Positions 6,609 to 12,230 of a stretch of DNA of 12,230 nucleotides are shown here, piece by piece. The notes under the pieces were generated by a model that made no database searches, was not told the origin of the DNA, and was given only the letters and a program-made list of their open reading frames with translations. Origin of the DNA: Proteobacteria bacterium ST_bin14 (lineage in GTDB: Bacteria; Pseudomonadota; Alphaproteobacteria; Sphingomonadales; Sphingomonadaceae); assembly GCA_002083655.1 (NCBI GenBank), contig MSXR01000006.1, positions 41,180-53,409 on the forward strand. The letters run 5' to 3'. The position numbers and the translations under genes are program-made. Position 1 is the first letter of the stretch. Every line of letters begins with the position of its first letter.

Positions 6609-7013
6609 TCAATGCGTCAGCTCTTCCGGAATGGTGCCGCCATTTTCCGCCAGCTTGCGCATCACCTGCTTGTGCAGCCAGATGTTCATCTCTGCGCTGC
6701 CATCTTTCTCGCCGGGATAGTCCAGTTCTTCGGCCAGTTCCTTGCGGTTGGTCAGGCTTGAATCGAGGCCAATCAGCTTCATCAGGTCAACGATCGAGGT
6801 GCGCCAATTGAGCTTCTCACCGTGGTGCAATGCAATTTCATCGAGCAATGCCGTTACATCGACATGCACGATTGCAGCTGGGGCCGGCGTCGTGGTGGCG
6901 GCGGGCGCGGCGCTGGGTGCTGGTGCGGCGGTTGGGGCAGCGGTTGGGGCAGGCGCAGCTTTGGCGGCGGCCTTGCCCCAGATTGCATCCTTGATCATGC
7001 CGAAAATGCTCAT
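6609..7013 (-). CDS. DUF3597 domain-containing small protein
   Basis: A 134-residue protein in three parts: a short amphipathic N-terminus (MSIFGMIKDAIWG), an Ala/Pro/Thr linker (about 14-48), and a conserved DUF3597 domain (about 49-132). The domain has the recognisable segments VDVTALLDEIA, LNWRTSIVDLMKLIGLDSSL, RKELAEELDY and a WLHKQVMRKLAENGG tail. No export signal is seen. Function is unknown. The start at 7013 is preferred over one 16 codons upstream because AGGAG lies 8 bases before the ATG and MSIFG is a typical opening of this family. It lies downstream of the NfeD-like gene, 84 bases apart on the same strand, with a repeat-containing leader, so it could be the third gene of that operon or have its own promoter. 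Linker length is likely variable, because a 12-bp tandem duplication lies within it. Confidence 0.85.
   Translation of the reverse strand: MSIFGMIKDAIWGKAAAKAAPAPTAAPTAAPAPSAAPAATTTPAPAAIVHVDVTALLDEIALHHGEKLNWRTSIVDLMKLIGLDSSLTNRKELAEELDYPGEKDGSAEMNIWLHKQVMRKLAENGGTIPEELTH
6928..6951. repeat. Two exact 12-bp tandem copies in the DUF3597 linker
   Basis: GCGGTTGGGGCA occurs at 6928-6939 and again at 6940-6951. On the coding strand the pair encodes the repeated Ala-Pro-Thr-Ala unit of the Ala/Pro-rich linker. The 12-bp period keeps the frame, so copy-number change would only lengthen or shorten the linker. Confidence 0.8.
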
Positions 7014-7028
7014 GCGAACTGCTCCTGT

Positions 7029-7073
7029 CGTTGAAGGGGAGGTAGATTGGACCCTCAACATAACCCCTCAACG
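7029..7073. repeat. Inverted and direct repeats in the leader of the DUF3597 gene
   Basis: CGTTGAAGGGG (7029-7039) is complementary to CCCCTCAACG (7064-7073) apart from one bulged A. A direct repeat CCCTCAAC occurs at 7052-7059 and again within 7065-7072, 13 bases apart. In the DUF3597 transcript this forms a stem about 16-26 bases upstream of the start codon, or alternative stems using either CCCTCAAC copy. Such competing pairings could affect translation, but nothing shows that they do. Confidence 0.45.
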
Positions 7074-7097
7074 TGACAGCGCGGCGATGGTTGCTAA

Positions 7098-7565
7098 TTA
7101 ATGTGGCGGAAGCCCAACTTGCCCCTCAACCAGCAGCTTGCCGCCCTGCATTCCTGTAACGCGCAGTCGCGTGCCAGGCAGCGCGTCTGCGCCCAGGGCA
7201 GACCATATCCCGTCGCCAACCTGCACCCGGCCTTCGCCCTTGATGATCGGTTCAACGACGGTGACGATTTCACCGATCATGCGGGCACCGCGATCATTGA
7301 GCATCGGATCTTCGGTGGCGACGGGATAATCCTGATACCAGCGCCGCCCGATCAGGATGGAGACGACACTCCATACCCCAAAGGCAATGAGTTGCAGGGG
7401 CACCGTCAACACCGGCAGGGCGAACACCGCCAGCCCGGTGATCGCCGCCGCAATCGCCAGAAACACCAGAAATGCGCCGGGGACGATCAGCTCTGCCGCG
7501 CCGAGCAGAATTGCTGTCGCAATCCAGATCAGCGCGGCATTGGCGATCAGGGTATCAAGGCTCAC
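7098..7565 (-). CDS. NfeD-like membrane protein, partner of the SPFH protein
   Basis: A 155-residue NfeD-like protein of the short (YbbJ-type) class. Hydrophobic segments at about 10-29, 31-50 and 53-73 form the membrane part. A soluble OB-fold-like domain covers about 92-150 (ARMIGEIVTVVEPIIKGEGRVQVGDGIWSA, here given across residues 94-123 in two runs: ARMIGEIVTV then VEPIIKGEGR and VQVGDGIWSA). In the known family this domain interacts with SPFH proteins; it lacks the serine protease domain of long NfeD. The start codon is GTG, and the stop codon of the SPFH gene (TGA, 7562-7564) overlaps it as GTGA. No Shine-Dalgarno-like sequence precedes it, so translation probably depends on re-initiation after the SPFH gene. 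Together they mirror the qmcA-ybbJ pair of Escherichia coli. Confidence 0.9.
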   Translation of the reverse strand: MSLDTLIANAALIWIATAILLGAAELIVPGAFLVFLAIAAAITGLAVFALPVLTVPLQLIAFGVWSVVSILIGRRWYQDYPVATEDPMLNDRGARMIGEIVTVVEPIIKGEGRVQVGDGIWSALGADALPGTRLRVTGMQGGKLLVEGQVGLPPH

Positions 7566-8551
7566 TGGTCTTGTGGCTCAAACGGTCCGCGTACCTGCGG
7601 TGGCGCCGCTTTGCTGGGGGCAGGGGGGGACGCCACATGGTCGCCCATCGCTTCGCGCGCCAGCGCGCCAATGCCGCCCAGCGTGCCGATCAATTGCGTC
7701 GCCTCTACCGGGAAAAGGATCGTCTTGGCATTGGGCGATGTGGCGAACTTGCCGACCGCCTCAACATATTTCTGCGCGATGAAATAGTTGATCGCCTGCG
7801 CGCTGCCCTGTTCGATCGCGATCGACACCAGCTCGGTTGCCTTTGCTTCGGCCTGGGCGGCGCGCTCGCGTGCTTCTGAATCGCGAAAGGCCGATTCCTT
7901 GCGGCCCTCTGCTTCAAGAATACGCGCCTGTTTCTGCCCTTCAGCACGCAGGATTTCGGAGGCGCTTGCCCCTTCAGCGTCAAGGATGTTGGCGCGTTTC
8001 TCGCGCTCGGCCTTCATCTGGCGCGCCATTGCGTTGACGATGTCGACCGGCGGGCGGATGTCCTTAATCTCAACGCGGGTGATTTTCACGCCCCAGGGAT
8101 TGGTCGCGTGATCCACCACGCTCAGCAGCCTGGCATTGATTTCGTCGCGCTTTGACAGCAGCTCATCGAGTTCCATCGATCCCATCACGGTGCGCAGATT
8201 GGTGGTCGCCAGCTGCATGATCGCGACGAACAGGTCGCTGACTTCATACGCGGCCTTGGCGGCATCGAGCACCTGAAAGAACACCACCCCGTCGACCGCG
8301 ACCATCGCGTTATCCTTGGTGATGATCTCCTGCTGCGGCACGTCCAGCACCTGTTCCATCATGTTGATGCGCTGGCCGACGCCATAGAAAAACGCGGGGT
8401 AGAAATTCAGCCCTGGCCGCGCGACCGTGGTGAAGCGCCCGAAATGTTCAATCGTATACTGATACCCTTGGCGAACCATTTTCACGCTCGCCAGCAGATA
8501 GCCGATCACCAGCACCAGCAACCCGGCGACCACGCCGATAACAACATCCAT
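7562..8551 (-). CDS. qmcA: SPFH/Band 7 membrane protein, QmcA (paraslipin) type
   Basis: A 329-residue scaffold protein of membrane microdomains. One N-terminal transmembrane segment (about 3-22) is followed by the SPFH/Band 7 domain (about 25-180). The latter carries the typical RTVMGSMELDELLSKRD (120-136) and NPWGVKITRVEIKDIRPP (151-168) stretches. A charged helical region follows (about 178-245) with three ILxAEG units starting at residues 189, 200 and 211, an exact 11-residue period typical of SPFH coiled coils. The tail is proline-rich. The start at 8551 is chosen over one at 8620 because AGGAG lies 9 bases upstream and the membrane segment then begins at residue 3. It is the first gene of a unit with the overlapping NfeD-like gene. 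Its leader holds several palindromes. The gene symbol is by analogy with E. coli. A more general slipin label is possible. Confidence 0.92.
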   Translation of the reverse strand: MDVVIGVVAGLLVLVIGYLLASVKMVRQGYQYTIEHFGRFTTVARPGLNFYPAFFYGVGQRINMMEQVLDVPQQEIITKDNAMVAVDGVVFFQVLDAAKAAYEVSDLFVAIMQLATTNLRTVMGSMELDELLSKRDEINARLLSVVDHATNPWGVKITRVEIKDIRPPVDIVNAMARQMKAEREKRANILDAEGASASEILRAEGQKQARILEAEGRKESAFRDSEARERAAQAEAKATELVSIAIEQGSAQAINYFIAQKYVEAVGKFATSPNAKTILFPVEATQLIGTLGGIGALAREAMGDHVASPPAPSKAAPPQVRGPFEPQDQ

Positions 8552-8579
8552 CACGAAAAACTCCTGTGCGCCGCGCCAA

Positions 8580-8605
8580 GGGGCGCCCCGTTTGTCGATA
8601 TCGAC
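8580..8605. repeat. Two perfect palindromes in the qmcA leader
   Basis: GGGGCGCCCC (8580-8589) and GTCGATATCGAC (8594-8605) are perfect palindromes separated by four bases, and lie 29-54 bases upstream of the qmcA start codon. They could be hairpins or regulator sites; short perfect palindromes also occur by chance in DNA this rich in G+C. Confidence 0.4.
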
Positions 8606-8644
8606 GCCTAATCTTACCACTATTTCAGCGCGCTTACAGCGGAA

Positions 8645-8667
8645 TGCGACACGGCTGCGTTGTCGCA
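8645..8667. promoter_or_regulatory. Operator-like dyad TGCGACA-N9-TGTCGCA
   Basis: TGCGACA (8645-8651) and TGTCGCA (8661-8667) are exact inverse complements with a 9-base spacer. The 16-base centre-to-centre offset between arms is between one and two helical turns, and the dyad overlaps the start region expected from the TATAAC box on the minus strand. It may bind a regulator of qmcA, or of guaB if that gene has a distant promoter. No regulator can be named. Confidence 0.35.
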
Positions 8668-8710
8668 GCGGCGGGCTTGGAAGGTTATAGTGGTTACGAC
8701 CCCTGCGTGA

Positions 8711-8724
8711 AAAAACCGGTTTTT
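8711..8724. repeat. Perfect 14-bp palindrome AAAAACCGGTTTTT
   Basis: AAAAACC at 8711-8717 mirrors GGTTTTT at 8718-8724 exactly. It cannot form a normal hairpin without opening the central CCGG. Its left edge overlaps the possible -35 of qmcA. It could be a protein binding site. Confidence 0.45.
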
Positions 8725-8757
8725 GATTGTCGAGGTGCGCGGGAAAGGAAGAAGGCA

Positions 8758-8856
8758 GCGGGACCCCGGGTCAGGCCCGGGGTGACGGAGAAAAGTGGGG
8801 GGGGTACAACGATAGCCCTACACACGCGTCACCCCGGGCTTGACCCGGGGTCCCGC
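8758..8856. repeat. Pair of 30-bp inverted repeats, likely dispersed alphaproteobacterial intergenic repeat
   Basis: The arm at 8758-8787 is the inverse complement of 8827-8856 at 29 of 30 positions, with a 39-base spacer that holds a run of eight G. Each arm is also a hairpin: ACCCCGGG (8763-8770) and CCCGGGGT (8776-8783) pair around TCAGG in the left arm, and the right arm has the equivalent around CTTGA. The right arm matches, from memory, the GTCACCCCGG...CCGGGGTCCC type repeats that are scattered between genes in many alphaproteobacteria. Two copies in opposite orientation resemble a BIME-like unit. It lies in the guaB upstream region. Confidence 0.85.
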
Positions 8857-8883
8857 TTTCTCCGCCAAAGCTGGTGGAGCGGG

Positions 8884-8908
8884 CAGCCCGGGCATACTCG
8901 CCCGGCTG
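8884..8908. repeat. Hairpin upstream of guaB
   Basis: CAGCCCGGGC (8884-8893) can pair with GCCCGGCTG (8900-8908) with one bulged base and a 6-base loop. It ends 96 bases before the guaB start codon. There is no T-run, so there is no sign of a terminator or attenuator. Confidence 0.35.
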
Positions 8909-9004
8909 GCGTGAAAACATTCTGGCGCGTCGGGGCGGCTTTGGTTACATGGACCGCCACGTTACGCTCAAGCCGCCACCCCCAGCCTTCAGGAACGGGC
9001 ATCC

Positions 9005-10462
9005 ATGGAAATTCGCCTCGGCCTCACTTTTGATGATGTTCTGCTGTATCCGGCGGAAAGCGATATCGTGCCCAGCATGGCCGATCCGCGTACCCGGTTG
9101 ACGCGGGCCATTTCACTGAACATCCCGATGTTGTCATCGGCCATGGATACCGTGACTGAGGCCGATATGGCGATTGTGATGGCGCAATTGGGCGGCATTG
9201 GCGTGCTTCACCGCAATTTGTCGATCGATGAGCAAGTTGCCGCCGTGCGCCAGGTGAAGCGGTTTGAATCGGGTATGGTGGTCAACCCCATCACCATCGC
9301 GCCCGATGCCACGCTGGCGCAGGCGCAGGCGCTGATGACGCGGCACCGGATCAGCGGTATTCCGGTGGTGGAAAAGGGCGGTCGGCTGGTTGGCATTGTC
9401 ACCAACCGCGACGTGCGCTTTGCGGAAAACCCGAACCAGCCCGTCGCTGAATTGATGACGCATGATAACCTTGCCACCGTGTCGCCCGGCGTCAGCCAGG
9501 AAGAGGCGCGGCGGTTGCTGCATCACCGGCGCATTGAAAAGCTGCTGGTGGTCGATGATGCCTATCACTGCATCGGCCTGATCACGGTGAAGGATATCGA
9601 AAAGGCGGTCACCTATCCCAACGCAACCAAGGACGCGACCGGGCGGTTGCGCGTGGCGGCGGCGACGACGGTGGGCGATTCGGGTTTTGAACGGACACGC
9701 GCGCTGGTTGAGGCGGAGCTTGATCTGGTCGTGATCGATACCGCCCACGGCCATAATCGCGATGTTGCGCGCGCGGTGGAGCGGGTGAAAGCGCTGTCAA
9801 ATTCGGTGCAGGTGGTGGCGGGCAACGTCGCGACGGCAGAGGCAACGCGCGCGCTGATCGACGCAGGGGCGGATGCGATCAAGGTCGGTATCGGCCCCGG
9901 CTCCATCTGCACCACCCGCGTCGTGGCGGGCGTGGGCGTGCCGCAATTGACGGCGATCATGGATTGCGCAGCAGAGGCTGCAAAATCAGGCGTACCGGTA
10001 ATCGCCGATGGCGGCATCCGCACATCGGGCGATGTCGCAAAGGCGCTGGCGGCGGGCGCATCGAGTGTGATGATCGGATCGCTGCTGGCGGGGACCGAGG
10101 AAGCGCCGGGCGAGACGTTCCTGTATCAGGGGCGCGCCTATAAATCCTATCGCGGCATGGGTTCTGTCGGCGCGATGGCGCGCGGCTCTGCGGATCGGTA
10201 TTTCCAGCAGGACATCAAGGATCAGCTGAAACTGGTGCCTGAAGGGATTGAAGGCCAGGTGCCGTTCAAGGGGCCTGCCAAGGATGTGATCCACCAGCTG
10301 GTCGGCGGTGTTCGCGCCGCGATGGGCTATACGGGCGCGCGGACGATTGAAGAACTGCAGCAGCGCGCGCGCTTTGTGCAGATCACGAATGCTGGCCTTG
10401 CCGAAAGCCATGTCCATGATGTTTCCATCACAAGGGAAGCCCCCAATTACCCAACGCGCTGA
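9005..10462 (+). CDS. guaB: Inosine-5'-monophosphate dehydrogenase
   Basis: Cytoplasmic enzyme that oxidises IMP to XMP with NAD+, the committed step toward GMP. The 485-residue length is normal. The protein opens with the typical LTFDDVLLYP (7-16). Two CBS domains, the nucleotide-sensing insert, occupy about 93-205. The catalytic loop GPGSICTTR is at 298-306 with nucleophile Cys302. IMP-binding DGGIR is at 335-339. SYRGMGSVGAM (381-391) and the flap RYF with the Arg398-Tyr399 pair, then KLVPEGIEG, follow. All expected catalytic residues are present. AGGAA at 8991-8995 precedes the ATG by nine bases, a moderate ribosome binding site. It is followed 3 bp later by rsmB, suggesting one transcript. 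Its upstream region is unusually long and structured, and no purine-responsive element can be recognised there. Confidence 0.98.
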   Translation: MEIRLGLTFDDVLLYPAESDIVPSMADPRTRLTRAISLNIPMLSSAMDTVTEADMAIVMAQLGGIGVLHRNLSIDEQVAAVRQVKRFESGMVVNPITIAPDATLAQAQALMTRHRISGIPVVEKGGRLVGIVTNRDVRFAENPNQPVAELMTHDNLATVSPGVSQEEARRLLHHRRIEKLLVVDDAYHCIGLITVKDIEKAVTYPNATKDATGRLRVAAATTVGDSGFERTRALVEAELDLVVIDTAHGHNRDVARAVERVKALSNSVQVVAGNVATAEATRALIDAGADAIKVGIGPGSICTTRVVAGVGVPQLTAIMDCAAEAAKSGVPVIADGGIRTSGDVAKALAAGASSVMIGSLLAGTEEAPGETFLYQGRAYKSYRGMGSVGAMARGSADRYFQQDIKDQLKLVPEGIEGQVPFKGPAKDVIHQLVGGVRAAMGYTGARTIEELQQRARFVQITNAGLAESHVHDVSITREAPNYPTR

Positions 10463-10465
10463 ACC

Positions 10466-11653
10466 ATGACGCCATCTGCCCGCGTCCAGGCCGCCATTGA
10501 GCTGCTTGACGGCATCATCATCGCCGCGCGCGAAGGCGGTGCCGCCGCCGATACGCTGATCGCACGCTATTTCGCTGATCGCCGCTATGCCGGCAGCAAA
10601 GACAGACGGGCCGTGCGCGAGCTGGTATATGCCGCGATCCGGCTGGTGGGGGAAAGGCCCGCGCATGGCCGGGCGGCGATGCTGGCAGTGGCAAAACGCG
10701 ATCCAGCGTTGGCCGCGCTGTTCGACGGATCGACGCACGCACCCGCCCCCATCGGCGCAAGCGAGCATGCCGCGGCGGTGGGCGTCGCGCCGGGCTGGCT
10801 GCTTGGCAAGCTCTATGCGTCGGGCATATCTGATGATGAATTGCCTGCGCTGGTCGATCGCGCGCCGCTCGACATTCGCGTCAACCGCGCGAAAGCCGAT
10901 CCCGCCACGGTGATCGCGGCGATTGCCGGCGCAGAGCCATCCCCACACGCGCCAGACGGCGTGCGCTTGCCTGCGGGCACCCAGATCGAGGCACTCGACC
11001 TATGGGCCGATGGCGCGATTGAGGTGCAGGATGAGGGCAGCCAGATTGTTGGCATGGCCGCCGGTGTCGCGCCGGGGATGACGGTGATTGATCTGTGCGC
11101 AGGCGCCGGCGGCAAGACGCTGGCACTGGCGGCAGGCATGAACGGCGCGGGGCGGCTGATTGCGTGCGATATCGATCGCCAGCGGCTGTCGCGGCTTGCA
11201 CCGCGTGCGGCACGGGCGGGCGTCAGCTTTATCGATACGCGCCTGCTTAATCCCGGTCAGGAAGCCGAAAAGCTCGCTGATCTGGCGGGGCAGGCGGATG
11301 TGGTGCTGATTGACGCGCCCTGTTCTGGCACCGGCACCTGGCGGCGCAATCCCGAAGCGCGCTGGCGGCTGAATCAAGCACGGATTGACCGGCTGGTGGC
11401 CGCGCAGCGCGATCTGCTGGCGATCGCCAAGGGGCTGGTAAAGCCGGGCGGCGCGATTGTGTATATCGTTTGCTCGCTGCTGGATGAGGAGGGGGCGGAC
11501 CAGATTGCCGCCTTTGCCGGGGCTAATCCGGGGTGGGTGCCGCAGCGCCTGTCGCTGCCCGCCGGGCGGCCCCATGTTGGCGGCATCCGGTTAACGCCAG
11601 CGCGGGACTCGACGGACGGCTTTTTTGTCGCAAGACTGCAGTCGCCATGCTAG
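10466..11653 (+). CDS. rsmB: RsmB-type 16S rRNA (cytosine-C5) methyltransferase
   Basis: SAM-dependent RNA m5C methyltransferase of the RsmB/NOP2/Sun family, predicted to modify 16S rRNA (C967 in E. coli numbering). The N-terminal NusB-like helical part (about 1-125) is followed by the methyltransferase domain. Visible motifs are IEVQDEGSQ (185-193), the SAM loop DLCAGAGGKT (209-218), acidic ACDIDRQRL (233-241), motif IV DAPCSGTGTWRRNP (283-296) with Cys286, and motif VI IVCSLLDEEG (334-343) with the nucleophile Cys336. The 50-residue spacing of the two cysteines equals that in E. coli RsmB. At 395 residues it is shorter than the E. coli protein, mainly in the N-terminal part. The ATG follows the guaB stop by three bases and lacks a clear Shine-Dalgarno, so translation is probably coupled to guaB. 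Target position is inferred from family. Another member of the m5C family cannot be excluded. Confidence 0.9.
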   Translation: MTPSARVQAAIELLDGIIIAAREGGAAADTLIARYFADRRYAGSKDRRAVRELVYAAIRLVGERPAHGRAAMLAVAKRDPALAALFDGSTHAPAPIGASEHAAAVGVAPGWLLGKLYASGISDDELPALVDRAPLDIRVNRAKADPATVIAAIAGAEPSPHAPDGVRLPAGTQIEALDLWADGAIEVQDEGSQIVGMAAGVAPGMTVIDLCAGAGGKTLALAAGMNGAGRLIACDIDRQRLSRLAPRAARAGVSFIDTRLLNPGQEAEKLADLAGQADVVLIDAPCSGTGTWRRNPEARWRLNQARIDRLVAAQRDLLAIAKGLVKPGGAIVYIVCSLLDEEGADQIAAFAGANPGWVPQRLSLPAGRPHVGGIRLTPARDSTDGFFVARLQSPC

Positions 11654-11697
11654 CCCAAGAACAAGTTCAACCTAGTCCGTCGTTGTTGGAGACGTTC

Positions 11698-12198
11698 ATG
11701 CGTATCTCGACTGTGTCTGTTGCTGCCGCGCTTGCCATTATGTCACTGTCGACGTCGCTCCACGGCCAGCGCCCTGACAGCCAAATTGATCCGCGGTCGC
11801 TGTCGCTGCTCGCAGCGGGCAAGGCTGCACAGGCGGCGGGCAATCTGGACGCGGCGGCCGACACGCTGGAAACGGCGCTCGCGGTTGATCCGCGTAACCG
11901 CGCGGCATTTGTGGCGCTGGGCGATGTTGCCGAAGCACGCGGCCTATCGGGCAAGGCGATCCGCTTTTACCGGGAGGCGTTGCTGCTTGAACCCAATGAT
12001 GTTGCCGCGTTGAAGGGGCAGGGCCAAGCCTATGTCAGCAAGGGTGCCATCGAACGCGCCCGCCAGAACCTGGCCAAGATCCGCAAGATTTGCGCCAAGG
12101 GCTGCACAGAGGCGACCGTGCTGGCCGCCTCGATATTAAAGGGGCCACCGGCCACGGTCATCGCATCGCAACCAGCCAAGGTGCCCGCTGCGCAGTGA
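11698..12198 (+). CDS. Secreted tetratricopeptide-repeat protein
   Basis: A 166-residue protein with a signal peptide (basic MR start, hydrophobic 5-18, likely cleavage near LHG-Gln24) and about three TPR-like helical pairs at 35-67, 69-101 and 103-134. TPR hallmarks are visible: AAGNLDAAADTLETALAVDP, ALGDVAEARG then GKAIRFYREALLLEP, and AYVSKGAIERARQNLAKI. A Cys132-x3-Cys136 pair (CAKGC) follows the third repeat and could form a disulfide in the periplasm. The C-terminus is low-complexity, rich in Ala/Pro. It would act as a protein-protein adaptor; its partners are unknown. GGAGA at 11688-11692 supports the ATG at 11698. An upstream ATG at 11647 overlaps rsmB and would bury the signal peptide. 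It lies 44 bases after rsmB, in the same direction, with no terminator between them, so it may belong to the guaB transcript. Confidence 0.85.
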   Translation: MRISTVSVAAALAIMSLSTSLHGQRPDSQIDPRSLSLLAAGKAAQAAGNLDAAADTLETALAVDPRNRAAFVALGDVAEARGLSGKAIRFYREALLLEPNDVAALKGQGQAYVSKGAIERARQNLAKIRKICAKGCTEATVLAASILKGPPATVIASQPAKVPAAQ

Positions 12199-12210
12199 GC
12201 CTGCGTTGAC

Positions 12211-12230
12211 CCGTTCGTCCCGAGCGAAGT
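12211..12230. repeat. Start of a probable dispersed sphingomonad repeat, cut by the window end
   Basis: TTCG (12214-12217) and CGAA (12225-12228) flank TCCCGAG, giving a small stem-loop. From memory, the sequence GTCCCGAGCGAAGT and its continuation recur between genes in Sphingomonadaceae. Only the first part is in the window, so extent and orientation cannot be judged. Confidence 0.45.

Larger units (their letters stand above)
8552..9004. other. 453-bp non-coding region between divergent qmcA and guaB
   Basis: No gene can be supported here. It contains, in order, perfect palindromes at 8580-8589 and 8594-8605, an operator-like dyad at 8645-8667, a TATA-like box usable on either strand near 8684-8691, an A/T-edged palindrome at 8711-8724, a pair of 30-bp inverted repeats at 8758-8787 and 8827-8856, and a hairpin at 8884-8908. 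On the minus strand TATAAC (8684-8689) lies 18 bases from TTTTCA (8708-8713), a possible qmcA promoter. On the plus strand TATAGT (8686-8691) has no well-spaced -35. I could not place a convincing guaB promoter close to the gene. Confidence 0.6.

Noticed and set aside
8566..9033. A 155-codon plus-strand open frame across the qmcA-guaB gap
   Set aside because: It runs through the palindromes and the inverted repeats, gives no recognisable protein, and overlaps the guaB start.
11604..11627. T-run after GGACGGC near the 3' end of rsmB as a terminator
   Set aside because: It lies inside the coding sequence and the preceding bases do not form a stable stem. It encodes the conserved DGFFVAR ending of the family.
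11647..11697. ATG at 11647 as the TPR protein start
   Set aside because: It overlaps the rsmB stop, has no ribosome binding site, and would place 17 extra residues before a clear signal peptide.
1..12230. GGAAC-N16/17-GTT type EcfG stress promoters, CRISPR arrays, tRNAs, insertion sequences
   Set aside because: I looked for them in the gaps and found no properly spaced promoter motif, no repeat-spacer array, no cloverleaf and no transposase or terminal inverted repeats.

Overview
The window looks like chromosomal DNA from an alphaproteobacterium, most likely of the Sphingomonadales (Sphingomonas, Sphingopyxis or Novosphingobium type). This rests on the high G+C content (low-to-mid 60s % by eye, not computed), the style of the encoded proteins, the guaB-rsmB pairing, and two repeat types that I remember as common in such genomes. 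No phage, transposase, integrase, tRNA, rRNA or CRISPR signal is visible. Ten of the eleven genes match a known domain family and the eleventh is a simple TPR-repeat protein.

Layout. Bases 1-215 are non-coding apart from an imperfect palindrome. A plus-strand DUF1223 lipoprotein gene (216-959) ends at a good intrinsic terminator (1033-1070) and converges on a minus-strand block. That block reads, in transcription order, DUF885 Tat-exported metallopeptidase (5980-4157), M13 neprilysin-like metallopeptidase (4043-2007) and TauD/TfdA-type 2-oxoglutarate dioxygenase (1955-1122). The M13 gene has its own plausible promoter with three TGTARG half-sites just upstream. A divergent plus-strand gene encodes a small DUF937-like protein (6097-6465). 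Between it and the next minus-strand block lie three G+C-rich hairpins.

The second minus-strand block is a QmcA-type SPFH membrane protein (8551-7562), an NfeD-like partner whose GTG start overlaps the SPFH stop codon, and a small DUF3597 protein (7013-6609). Upstream is a 453-bp non-coding region (8552-9004) packed with palindromes and a pair of 30-bp inverted repeats. Then a plus-strand series begins: guaB (IMP dehydrogenase), rsmB (16S rRNA m5C methyltransferase, 3 bp downstream) and a secreted TPR protein. The window ends inside what looks like another dispersed repeat.

How the genes fit together. DUF885 and M13 peptidases are both predicted to be exported zinc enzymes and may jointly degrade peptides in the periplasm; the dioxygenase's substrate is unknown. 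SPFH and NfeD form a standard membrane-microdomain pair. guaB and rsmB are housekeeping genes that appear translationally coupled. I did not find a clearly new multi-gene system. The most interesting items are regulatory or repeat-related: the half-site cluster before the M13 gene, the structured SPFH/guaB intergenic region, and a REP-like hairpin that may lie inside the DUF1223 reading frame.
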